Source of the DNA: a virus
Virus record (IMG/VR): IMGVR_UViG_3300021964_000423
Span: 1-27,104 of that record
Strand: one strand, 5' to 3'
DNA length: 27,104 bases
Each line of letters starts with the position of its first letter. Within the stretch, counting starts at the first letter, position 1. Both the position numbers and the translations under genes were made by a program. Below, piece after piece: positions 11,004 to 18,529 of the stretch. The notes under the pieces were generated by a model that had not been told where the DNA came from, did no database searches, and saw only the letters and a list, made by a program, of their open reading frames with translations.

Positions 11004-12542
11004 ATGATAACTGATCCAATTGCTAAGGCGTATTTGAAAAGATACGAGACTGCAAAAGCAAAGCGGACAAACTTTGTTGATGTATTTGAAGAGTGCTATG
11101 AGTACGCGCTTCCTCAACGTGAGTCCTTTTACTATGAGGTTTCTGGAGAAAGGCGCGACGATAAAATCTTTGATGAAACTGCTGTTGTAGGTGTTCAAGA
11201 GTTTGCATCTCGCTTGCAGTCTGGATTAGTTCCTAACTTTGCACGGTGGGCTGATCTTACTTCTGGCTCTGAAGTTCCACCTGAACAGAGAGATATGGTC
11301 AATAATGACCTTGATGAAGTTACTGAGTATGTTTTTGAAGTTATTCAAAACTCTAACTTTTCACAAGAAGTGCATGAATCATTTATGGATTTGGCAGTGG
11401 GTACTGGCGTTCTTTGCATTGAAGAAGGCGATGCTATAAATCCTATTCGGTTTAGCGCAATACCTTTACCGCATGTAATTCTAGACACTGGCCCAGATGA
11501 TAATATTGATCACGTTTTTCGTGAGCGCAAAAATATAAGATTTGATCAGCTTGATATTCTTTACCCACGTGGTGAGTTTGATCAGCAAGTCTTGAACATG
11601 ATAACAAATGGTAAAGACTCGACAACTACAGTTCTTGAAGTTGTTTGCAAAGATTACAGTAAACGAAATGAAAGCGCCTATCTGCATTATGCAATCTGCA
11701 TGACAACGAATACAGTTCTTATGAAGCGCGAGATGAAGGGCTTAGGGTCGAACCCATTTGTTTGTTTTAGATGGTCAAAGTGTGCGGGTGAAGTTTATGG
11801 ACGTGGCCCACTGTTCAATGCGTTAAGCGCAATTAAAACAACCAATCTTACTGTAGAGTTAATTCTCGAAAATGCTCAGATGTCTATCTCTGGCATTTAC
11901 CAAATGGAGGATGATGGTGTTGTTAATGTTGATACAATTAACTTAGTCCCTGGAACGATTATACCTAAAGCTATGGGCAGTGCTGGGCTTCAGCCAATAA
12001 ATGCGGCTGGAAGTTTTGATGTTGCTCAACTTGTTCTAAACGACATGCGCAATAATATTAAACGCGCTTTGTATAATGACATGCTTGGAGATCCCAACCG
12101 AACACCAGCTTCAGCAACAGAGGTTGCAGAAAGAATGGCTGATTTGTCTAGACGAATTGGCGCAGCATTCGGTCGGTTACAAGTAGAGCTTGTACAGCCT
12201 GTGCTTCAACGTGTTATATACATTCTTAAAAAACAAGGCCGAATAGATTTGCCTACTGTTAATGGTAGGGAAGTAAAAATTAAATCTGTTTCTCCTCTTG
12301 CTCAAGCCCAAGCAAATCAAGACATTACTGCGGTATCTAGGTTTCTTGAGCTTGCACAAAATGCATTTGGCCCAGAACTTATGAACCTATTAATTAATAG
12401 CGAAGAAACTGCTGTTTATCTTGCGAAGAAGTTTGGTGTTCCAGATAGTTTGATTCGAGATCCAGCTGAACGTGAACAAATAGTTGCAATGATGCAGCAA
12501 ATGCAGCAAAGTCAGGTTCAAGCGCCACAACCAATGGAGTAA
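11004..12542 (+). CDS. Portal (head-to-tail connecting protein)
   Basis: A 512-aa protein that forms the dodecameric connector at the packaging vertex. Features of the podovirus head-tail connector family: N-terminal AYLKRYETAKAKRTNFVDVF and CYEYALPQRESFY (residues about 9-42), EFASRLQSGLVPNFARWADL (about 65-84), FSQEVHESFMDLAVGTGVL (about 114-132), and a C-terminal TPASATEVAERMADLSRRIG followed by a helix-rich tail ending Gln/Met-rich. Length is in the T7 gp8 range. It starts immediately after the previous stop without a gap. Confidence 0.95.
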   Translation: MITDPIAKAYLKRYETAKAKRTNFVDVFEECYEYALPQRESFYYEVSGERRDDKIFDETAVVGVQEFASRLQSGLVPNFARWADLTSGSEVPPEQRDMVNNDLDEVTEYVFEVIQNSNFSQEVHESFMDLAVGTGVLCIEEGDAINPIRFSAIPLPHVILDTGPDDNIDHVFRERKNIRFDQLDILYPRGEFDQQVLNMITNGKDSTTTVLEVVCKDYSKRNESAYLHYAICMTTNTVLMKREMKGLGSNPFVCFRWSKCAGEVYGRGPLFNALSAIKTTNLTVELILENAQMSISGIYQMEDDGVVNVDTINLVPGTIIPKAMGSAGLQPINAAGSFDVAQLVLNDMRNNIKRALYNDMLGDPNRTPASATEVAERMADLSRRIGAAFGRLQVELVQPVLQRVIYILKKQGRIDLPTVNGREVKIKSVSPLAQAQANQDITAVSRFLELAQNAFGPELMNLLINSEETAVYLAKKFGVPDSLIRDPAEREQIVAMMQQMQQSQVQAPQPME

Positions 12543-12545
12543 TGC

Positions 12546-12830
12546 TTGAATCAGAAAATTAATGTAGGCATTGATGGGATACAGCGCCCACTAAAAGATG
12601 ATCGTGAGATAAGCCAAAACATTGCTTATTTGTTTGCAACTGACACAGGTAAGTCTGTTTTGAAATACTTGCGATCTATTACTATTGAAATGGTACACGG
12701 TCCAAATGTAACTACAGAAGAACTGCGTCACATGGAGGGTCAGCGATATATTGTTGGCCTTATTGAGAACCGTGTTGCTCATGCACATAAGGTAAAGAAT
12801 GATGGAAGAACAACAAATTCAAGAAAGTGA
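12546..12830 (+). CDS. Small Bbp19-like structural-module protein
   Basis: A 94-aa protein with a TTG start at 12546 supported by GGAG 6 nt upstream; a nearby ATG in another frame stops after six codons. YLFATDTGKSVLKYLRSITI, then a linker and GQRYIVGLIENRVAHA, fits the pattern of the Bbp19-type small phage proteins encoded beside portal and scaffold genes (from memory, moderate certainty). Role unknown. It overlaps the scaffold gene by 32 nt. Confidence 0.75.
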   Translation: MNQKINVGIDGIQRPLKDDREISQNIAYLFATDTGKSVLKYLRSITIEMVHGPNVTTEELRHMEGQRYIVGLIENRVAHAHKVKNDGRTTNSRK

Positions 12831-13533
12831 CGTAACGTCACAAGACTCACCAGCTACACTTGATAGCATTAATGAAACTTCTGAGAGACCTGAGTGGTTG
12901 CCAGAAAAATTTAATACACCAGAAGATCTTGCAAACTCTTACAATTCACTTGCGGCAAAGTTAGGTGAAAAAGAAGATTCACTTCGTGAGAAACTTCTTT
13001 CTGAGTTGCAAGAAGAGGCAAGCGAAGGGGTTCCAGAAACGGCTGGTGGCTATGAGCTTCCTGATTTTGTTGATGTCGAAGAGGCTGTTGATAATGAACT
13101 GTTAAAGAGTTGGGCTGAACATTGTCATGAGAATGGCTACACGCATCAAGAGTTTCAAAAAGGTCTTGAGCTTTATGCTGAGGCTATGGGACCAATGCCT
13201 GATCTTGATGCTGAGGCGGCACGTCTTGGGGAAAACAGTGAGGCTCGAATAGAAGCTGCTAGTCTTTTTGCTAATCAGTTTTTTAACGAGGAAACACTTC
13301 CAGCAATAGAAAAGTTATGCGAAACTGCAGAGGGCATATTTGCATTGGAGCAAATTATGGACGCAATAAAAGGGCCATCAACATCTGAGCAGACAAGTGT
13401 TGCTGCAAACTTCAATGAAATAGAGCTTCGAGAAATGCAAAAAGACCCACGATATTGGGATGCAGCAAGACGAGATCCAGCTTTTGTTAAGAGAGTTGAC
13501 GATGGATACCAACGATTACACAACAGAACTTAG
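12799..13533 (+). CDS. Scaffold (capsid assembly) protein
   Basis: A 244-aa very acidic protein. ATG at 12799 has AAGG 6 nt upstream. It has ERPEWLPEKFNTPEDLANSY (about 29-48), the common opening of podovirus scaffold proteins, ELPDFVDVEEAVDN, a helical middle, and a basic C-terminal end (DPRYWDAARRDPAFVKRVDD) expected to touch the capsid protein. It guides procapsid assembly and leaves before DNA fills the head. A GTGACG-TAA-CGTCAC dyad lies in its start region. Confidence 0.9.
   Translation: MMEEQQIQESDVTSQDSPATLDSINETSERPEWLPEKFNTPEDLANSYNSLAAKLGEKEDSLREKLLSELQEEASEGVPETAGGYELPDFVDVEEAVDNELLKSWAEHCHENGYTHQEFQKGLELYAEAMGPMPDLDAEAARLGENSEARIEAASLFANQFFNEETLPAIEKLCETAEGIFALEQIMDAIKGPSTSEQTSVAANFNEIELREMQKDPRYWDAARRDPAFVKRVDDGYQRLHNRT
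12827..12841. repeat. Second GTGACG-N3-CGTCAC dyad
   Basis: GTGACGTAACGTCAC differs only in its central base triplet (TAA for CAA) from the dyad at 6346-6360. It is inside the scaffold coding sequence, encoding SDVTS. Confidence 0.4.
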
Positions 13534-14044
13534 AATCATAGAGCGAGGGGGTTATTACTTAACCCCCTTTCAACGGCATCATATAAAAGAGTTTTTGCCA
13601 AGGCTGTCTAATGAGAATATAAAAGAGCTTATAGAGTTGGGCCACACCAATATTAATGAAGCTCTGCATGAAATGGTAGATATTAGTGAAGTCTATCTTG
13701 TTCGTGATAGGGCTATGGGAATTGTTTTTGTTGGTGGGATTATGTATTCTTCACCAGAAGATGTTGGTCAAATGTTTGCTCTTTTTACAAATGACATCAA
13801 AAAGAACTTCAACGTATTAGCTAGGGGTTCAAAAATGTTAATGAGTTATTTTGACAAGACTCACCCCATGTTAGAAATGACAATAAATGCTCGATACGAT
13901 ATGATGGTTCAGTGGGCAACTTGGCTTGGATTTGAGATTGTTGGTATATCTGAGCACGAAAATAACCAATATGTTGAATTTGTGCGTTGCAATCCAATGG
14001 AAAAAAATGTTTCACATGAAACATCAAGGCCCGTAATGCACTGA
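13502..14044 (+). CDS. GNAT-like protein (T7 gp13-like, DUF2833-like)
   Basis: A 180-aa protein; ATG 13502 (MDTNDYTTEL) is chosen as the nearest start to the scaffold end (32-nt overlap), though an upstream in-frame start cannot be excluded. The arrangement of a self/host-related strand (YLVRDRAMGIVFVGG), a long helix (FALFTNDIKKNFN), and TINARYDMMVQWATWLGFEI followed by the final strand resembles the acetyltransferase fold and T7 gp13, a virion-assembly protein. In T7 gp13 lies after the tail genes; here the gene is between scaffold and capsid. A late promoter motif and a parS-like palindrome fall in its 3' end. Confidence 0.65.
   Translation: MDTNDYTTELRIIERGGYYLTPFQRHHIKEFLPRLSNENIKELIELGHTNINEALHEMVDISEVYLVRDRAMGIVFVGGIMYSSPEDVGQMFALFTNDIKKNFNVLARGSKMLMSYFDKTHPMLEMTINARYDMMVQWATWLGFEIVGISEHENNQYVEFVRCNPMEKNVSHETSRPVMH
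13978..13993 (+). promoter_or_regulatory. Candidate late promoter motif, copy 2 (capsid)
   Basis: ATTTGTGCGTTGCAAT, 16 of 16 identical to the copy at 10581. It lies in the 3' end of the GNAT-like gene, 130 nt upstream of the major capsid gene, the place where T7-like phages put a strong capsid promoter. Confidence 0.6.
14007..14024. other. parS-like palindrome
   Basis: ATGTTTCACATGAAACAT has 8-bp perfect arms. Its inner 16 bases, TGTTTCACATGAAACA, match the widely conserved bacterial chromosomal parS site TGTTTCACGTGAAACA at 15 of 16 positions. It is within coding sequence (NVSHETS) of the GNAT-like gene, 100 nt before the capsid ATG. A weaker match is at 3142-3157. Confidence 0.5.
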
Positions 14045-14123
14045 GAAGCCCGACAGGATACCTTCGTTGAGGATGCGGCGCGGATACCCAAGATGCCCGA
14101 AAACTTAACATAGGAACTGTAAA

Positions 14124-14936
14124 ATGGCTAACACTATTGATGTAGCATTTATTAAGCAGTTTGAAGCAGATGTGCATCTCGCTTATCAGCGTATGGGTTC
14201 TAAACTAAGGAACACTGTTCGCACAGCGAATGTAACTGGTTCAACTGTTCGTTTCCAAAAGATTGGTACTGCGGAAGCAACTACTAAATCTCGGAACGGT
14301 AACGTAACTCCAATGGAGCTTACACACACCACAGTAGAAGCAACGATGAGGGATTTCTACGCAGCCGAATATATTGATAAGTTGGATGAAATAAAAACCA
14401 ACATCAATGAGCGTCAAGCAATTGCAACATCTGCTGCTGCTGCTCTTGGTCGTAAGACTGACAGCATTCTAATTACTGCAATGGATGCTGGAGCAAACTC
14501 AACTCAAATCCACGATACAGGCTCTGCTGTTGAAAAGGCTGACTTGTTGATTGTATTTGAAACATTCGGCTCTGCTGATGTCCCAGAGGACGGTGGTCGT
14601 TATATTGCGATGCACCCAAAAGGTTATGCAGACTTGTTTGCAATTACTGAGTTTGCATCATCTGACTTTGTTGGTGATCAGAACCTGCCTTACGCTGGCG
14701 GCATGTCAATGAAAGAGTTTCTTGGATTCAAGATCTTTTCAACCTCTGCAGTATCTGCTGGTAAGAGCATGTGCTATCACACAACTGCTGTTGGACTTGG
14801 CATTAATTCAGACGTTAAAACTGAGGTGAACTATGTGCCTGAGAAGGTATCTCACCTTGCAACATCTATGATGTCCATGGGCGCCACTGTCATTGATGAC
14901 AATGGTGTTTATGAACTCTTAGATAACAATACATAG
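14124..14936 (+). CDS. Major capsid protein
   Basis: A 270-aa protein; AGGA 8 nt before the ATG. It lies directly after the scaffold block and before the tail tubular genes, the position of T7 gene 10. KLRNTVRTANVTGSTVRFQK (residues about 27-46), a central TSAAAALGRKTDSILI (about 102-117) and GGRYIAMHPKGYADLFAI (about 156-173) follow the podovirus HK97-fold capsid family pattern. It is shorter than T7 gp10A. It should be the most abundant product of the window, consistent with a dedicated promoter motif upstream and a terminator after the next gene. Confidence 0.92.
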   Translation: MANTIDVAFIKQFEADVHLAYQRMGSKLRNTVRTANVTGSTVRFQKIGTAEATTKSRNGNVTPMELTHTTVEATMRDFYAAEYIDKLDEIKTNINERQAIATSAAAALGRKTDSILITAMDAGANSTQIHDTGSAVEKADLLIVFETFGSADVPEDGGRYIAMHPKGYADLFAITEFASSDFVGDQNLPYAGGMSMKEFLGFKIFSTSAVSAGKSMCYHTTAVGLGINSDVKTEVNYVPEKVSHLATSMMSMGATVIDDNGVYELLDNNT

Positions 14937-14946
14937 GAGATGAGCA

Positions 14947-15210
14947 ATGGCTTTTGATGCAGCAAATCTTACTCGTATTGGTGGAGCCTCAAATGGCGAT
15001 CTTTGGTTTTATAGCTCTGCAGATGCTATAGCTACTGTTCGCGCATCTGGTTACTTTAACAGTGCAGCAAACATGTTGTCTGTTCGTGATGTAATTATTG
15101 TTACTGACACAAACACACCAACAACTCACTTGTGCAATGTTCTTTCAAACACAGGAACTGTTGTTGATGTTTCTGATGGTACAGTAATTGTTGAAACCGA
15201 TACTGATTAA
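14947..15210 (+). CDS. Small capsid-associated protein
   Basis: An 87-aa beta-rich protein; AGGAGATGAGCA precedes the ATG. MAFDAANLTRIGGASNGDLW, then GYFNSAANMLSVRDVIIVTD and a Thr/Val/Asp-rich end, resembles a short family that follows capsid genes in many phages. A capsid decoration or stabilising role is inferred from position and fold type. It shares the capsid transcript, which ends at the hairpin just downstream. Confidence 0.8.
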   Translation: MAFDAANLTRIGGASNGDLWFYSSADAIATVRASGYFNSAANMLSVRDVIIVTDTNTPTTHLCNVLSNTGTVVDVSDGTVIVETDTD

Positions 15211-15212
15211 TA

Positions 15213-15240
15213 GGTTGGGGCTTCGGCCCCACCTCTCTTT
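15213..15240 (+). terminator. UUCG-loop terminator after capsid genes
   Basis: GGGGC-TTCG-GCCCC with a T-A extension and, beyond a 1-nt bulge, two more G-C pairs, followed by TCTCTTT. The T-tract is modest, so partial read-through into the tail genes is expected, as with the terminator after T7 gene 10. Confidence 0.75.
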
Positions 15241-15251
15241 GAGGATTTAAT

Positions 15252-15845
15252 ATGGCAGTTTCAAGCACTCACGCAAATTCTGCAGTAGAAGTTTCAAGCC
15301 GTGCGCTTATTTTAATAGGTGCGGAGCCTATTACTTCATTTGCTGATGACAACAATGAGGCTTTGATTGCATCTAATTTATATGAAGATGTAGCGCGTTC
15401 AGCGCTTGTAAATTGCAGATGGAGATTTGCAACAAACCAAGCAGTGCTTAATAGATTAAGCGATGCTCCAACTGGTCGCTATGATGCAGCATATCAATTG
15501 CCAAGTGATTGGTTAATGACACATGCTGCTACGGTAAATGATATACCAATTGTATATCAAACATATGGAAATAAATTATTCTGCGATGAAGATGCGTCTG
15601 CGCAGATTGTTTTAGATTACAGTTATCGTGCTAATGAAGTTGATTGGCCTTCGTATTTTACTGTTGCTGTAGAGTATGAGGTTGCATCTGTGTTTGCTAT
15701 TGCCTTAGCTAGAGATAAAGAGTTGGCGCAACTTATGTCTCAGCAAGGAGCTATAGCCATGTCAAAAGCTCGAATGCTAGACTCACAACAACAGACAACA
15801 AGGAAGCTCGCAACAAGCAGGTTTGTAACTCAAAGGCGATCATAA
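15252..15845 (+). CDS. Tail tubular protein A (T7 gp11-like)
   Basis: A 197-aa protein; GAGG 8 nt before the ATG. VEVSSRALILIGAEPITSFA (residues about 13-32), ALVNCRWRFATNQAVLNRL and YDAAYQLPSDWLM (about 78-90) are the hallmarks of podovirus tail tubular protein A / gatekeeper proteins. It forms the ring between portal and nozzle. The last base of its stop overlaps the start of tail tubular protein B (TAATG). Confidence 0.95.
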   Translation: MAVSSTHANSAVEVSSRALILIGAEPITSFADDNNEALIASNLYEDVARSALVNCRWRFATNQAVLNRLSDAPTGRYDAAYQLPSDWLMTHAATVNDIPIVYQTYGNKLFCDEDASAQIVLDYSYRANEVDWPSYFTVAVEYEVASVFAIALARDKELAQLMSQQGAIAMSKARMLDSQQQTTRKLATSRFVTQRRS

Positions 15846-18088
15846 TGAGAAAGATAAGAGTACCTTTGTCAAACTTTACATTTGGTGAGGTTAGTTCTTC
15901 TCTTTTATCAAGGACTGATACACCTATATATACACAATCTGCACAACGAGTTGAAAACTTTTTCTTACGCGCTGAAGGTGGCGTAATCAAACGGTCTGGC
16001 CTTCAATACTTGTATGAGTATGACACAACAATTGACACATCTAAAACGCAGCAATGTCGGCTTTTGCCATTTATTTTTTCTGATGATGAGCAGTACATTA
16101 TTTCACTTGAAAATGCGAAAGTCAGAGTTTTCCAAATATCTCCAACGACAGGTGCAGTTAGTTTAATACAAACGATAACAGCTGATGTTGATGCTGCAGC
16201 TTTGAAGTTTGATGATGATTATTTGCATGAGTATACATATGCACAGGCGGGTGATGTTATGTTTATCTGCCATCAGCTTTTTGTGCCTCAACAGATTGTT
16301 CGAACATCACTGACAAACTTTCAAGTTGAAAGCTTTCAGTTTGATCAGAGGTCAGACAATAAAGCTATATTCCAACCATACTTTCCTTTTCAAACAGGTG
16401 GAACAACCCTTGATCCATCAGCAACATCTGGAAGTGGTGTTACACTTACAACAAGTGCTGCTTACTGGAATACAGATTCTCCATCTAAACACATTGGAAC
16501 AACCATTAGATATAATGGGAATGAGATCGAGATTACTGGTGTAACAAGTAGCACAGTTGCTACTGGTGACATATTAGACTCCTTGAAAGTTACATTGTTA
16601 GCAAACTCATTAAAAGTTGATGAGGGGTCTACGTCAATTGAAGTAACAATGGTTAATCATGGATTTAGTGTTGGTGATGGATTTACCGTTTCAAATGCTG
16701 GGACTATTGGCGGTATTTCAATAAATCAAATTAACGGCGCAAGAACAGTTGCTTCAATTATAAGTGAAGATAAATTTACTTTTACAGCAGGGGCTTCTTC
16801 AAATTCATCTGAAGTTGGGGGTGGTACACCTGACATTACAAGTCATGCGCCTACAACAAGTTGGGATGAACAATCTTTTTCTGCGCTTCGAGGGTATCCT
16901 GCGGCTGTAACCTTCCACGAAAACAGATTAGTGTTTGCTGGAACTCTTGCTCAACCAGATACTTTATTCTTTAGCAAGTCTGCAAAATATTACAACTTTG
17001 ATGTTGGCACGGCTGCAGACAATGATTCCATACAAATAACTGCTGCTATTGGTGAGATTCAACAAATACGTCATATTGTTTCAAATCGTGATCTTCAAGT
17101 ATTTGCTGCATCTGCTGAATTGTATATACCATCTTTCCAGAACCAAGCTTTAACGCCGACGAATGCTCAAATAAGACGTCAAACTCCATTTGGTTCTACA
17201 TTCCAAAGACCTCAGATTATTGATGGAGCCACCTTGTTTGTTCAAAAGGGAGGCCAAATTGTTCGTGAGTTTGTATTTAGCGATAGTGAAGCTGCGTATG
17301 TTGCAAATGCAATATCATCTTTATCTTCGCATTTAATTAAAACTCCAATTGAAATGAACACTCTTTATGGGGCGCTATCGAGATCAGAAAGCTATGTATT
17401 TGTTTTGAATAATGATGGTACTCTTGCTGTCTTTAATTCTAATAGAGCAGAGCAAAGAGCGGGATGGGTTGAGTTTACTACAAATGGCAAGTTTCATTCT
17501 ACAGTAACAATAGATGATCGTGTATTTGCAAATGTAGAATATGACCTTGGAGATGGAACTTCTAAGATTATCCTTACTGAATTTGATTCAACATATAACC
17601 TAGATATGGCAAAGGTTTACACTGGTACGGCTGGTGTGTTTGATGTTTCTGGTGAGTTTAATAATGGGGCTGTATTGCAAGTTATAGATGGGAATAATTT
17701 TGTTGGGCAGTTTACAGTAGCTAGTGGTAACATTGATGTATCATCTGTTGATGCAACCCTTACTTCTGCTGAAATTGGCTACAAGTTTGATGTTGAGTTA
17801 AAGACAAATCCAATAGATGCAAATCTAGGTACGGGTCCAATGACAGGTGAGCCAAGATCACTAGGCAGTGTTTTCTTAGACTTAAACAATACTCTTTCTT
17901 GTACAGTAAATAACACTTCTATGATTATTAGAAATGTAACCGATGACTTATCTCTTGAGCAATCAAAGTTCACAGGCAAAAAAGAATTTAGATTGTTAGG
18001 ATATAGTCGTGATCCTCAAGTTACTATAACTCAGAATGCCCCATTAGAGCTACAAATTAATGGGATGGTAGTGGAGATGATAATCTAA
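15845..18088 (+). CDS. Tail tubular protein B (T7 gp12-like nozzle)
   Basis: A 747-aa protein that forms the tail nozzle. The opening LSNFTFGEVSSSLLSRTDTP, then RVENFFLRAEGGVIKRSGLQ (residues about 7-60), is typical of this family, as are FSDDEQYIISLEN and the central RGYPAAVTFHENRLVFAGT with QPDTLFFSKSAKYYNF (about 350-385). The middle region has a Ser/Thr/Gly-rich insert (about 185-340). Start by TAATG overlap; the stop overlaps the next gene by the same TAATG, so the tail genes are tightly coupled. Confidence 0.95.
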   Translation: MRKIRVPLSNFTFGEVSSSLLSRTDTPIYTQSAQRVENFFLRAEGGVIKRSGLQYLYEYDTTIDTSKTQQCRLLPFIFSDDEQYIISLENAKVRVFQISPTTGAVSLIQTITADVDAAALKFDDDYLHEYTYAQAGDVMFICHQLFVPQQIVRTSLTNFQVESFQFDQRSDNKAIFQPYFPFQTGGTTLDPSATSGSGVTLTTSAAYWNTDSPSKHIGTTIRYNGNEIEITGVTSSTVATGDILDSLKVTLLANSLKVDEGSTSIEVTMVNHGFSVGDGFTVSNAGTIGGISINQINGARTVASIISEDKFTFTAGASSNSSEVGGGTPDITSHAPTTSWDEQSFSALRGYPAAVTFHENRLVFAGTLAQPDTLFFSKSAKYYNFDVGTAADNDSIQITAAIGEIQQIRHIVSNRDLQVFAASAELYIPSFQNQALTPTNAQIRRQTPFGSTFQRPQIIDGATLFVQKGGQIVREFVFSDSEAAYVANAISSLSSHLIKTPIEMNTLYGALSRSESYVFVLNNDGTLAVFNSNRAEQRAGWVEFTTNGKFHSTVTIDDRVFANVEYDLGDGTSKIILTEFDSTYNLDMAKVYTGTAGVFDVSGEFNNGAVLQVIDGNNFVGQFTVASGNIDVSSVDATLTSAEIGYKFDVELKTNPIDANLGTGPMTGEPRSLGSVFLDLNNTLSCTVNNTSMIIRNVTDDLSLEQSKFTGKKEFRLLGYSRDPQVTITQNAPLELQINGMVVEMII

Positions 18089-18528
18089 TGGACCCTTTGA
18101 TGATAGCACAGATTGCTTTAGGTGGATTCCAAGCCATCTCCACAATAAGTGCAGCAAGAGCGCAAGCAGTAACAGAAGAGCAGCAAGCAAGGCAAATGGA
18201 GATTGACAGAGTCATTGCTGAAGCTGAAGCGATTCAAAAGCAAAATGCTAGAATGGATGCATACATTGCTGCAACAAATGTTAATGAAGCAATGTTTTCT
18301 TTTAGCGAGGGCGAAACAGCTATTGTTGAAGATGCATTTTATGCTGCAGAAGAAAAGGTAGTTGGAAAAGACATATCTACAGCGCAAACTGTTTCAAGTT
18401 TAGATAGCCATTCAAGAACTGTTGGTGCGCTTATCCAAAAAGAAAAAGCAAAGAATACTCTAATGGCGGGTTACTTTAATGCCATAGATGCCTTTGCAAG
18501 TGGTTACATCAGAGCAAAGAGTATCTAA
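18088..18528 (+). CDS. Internal virion protein B-like (T7 gp14-like)
   Basis: A 146-aa protein. A short hydrophobic N-terminal segment (PLMIAQIALGGFQAISTISA) is followed by a long Ala/Glu/Gln helix, as in T7 gp14, the ejected protein that makes the pore in the outer membrane. Position between tail tubular B and two very large internal proteins supports this. It is somewhat shorter than T7 gp14 (196 aa). Confidence 0.75.
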   Translation: MDPLMIAQIALGGFQAISTISAARAQAVTEEQQARQMEIDRVIAEAEAIQKQNARMDAYIAATNVNEAMFSFSEGETAIVEDAFYAAEEKVVGKDISTAQTVSSLDSHSRTVGALIQKEKAKNTLMAGYFNAIDAFASGYIRAKSI

Positions 18529-18529
18529 T

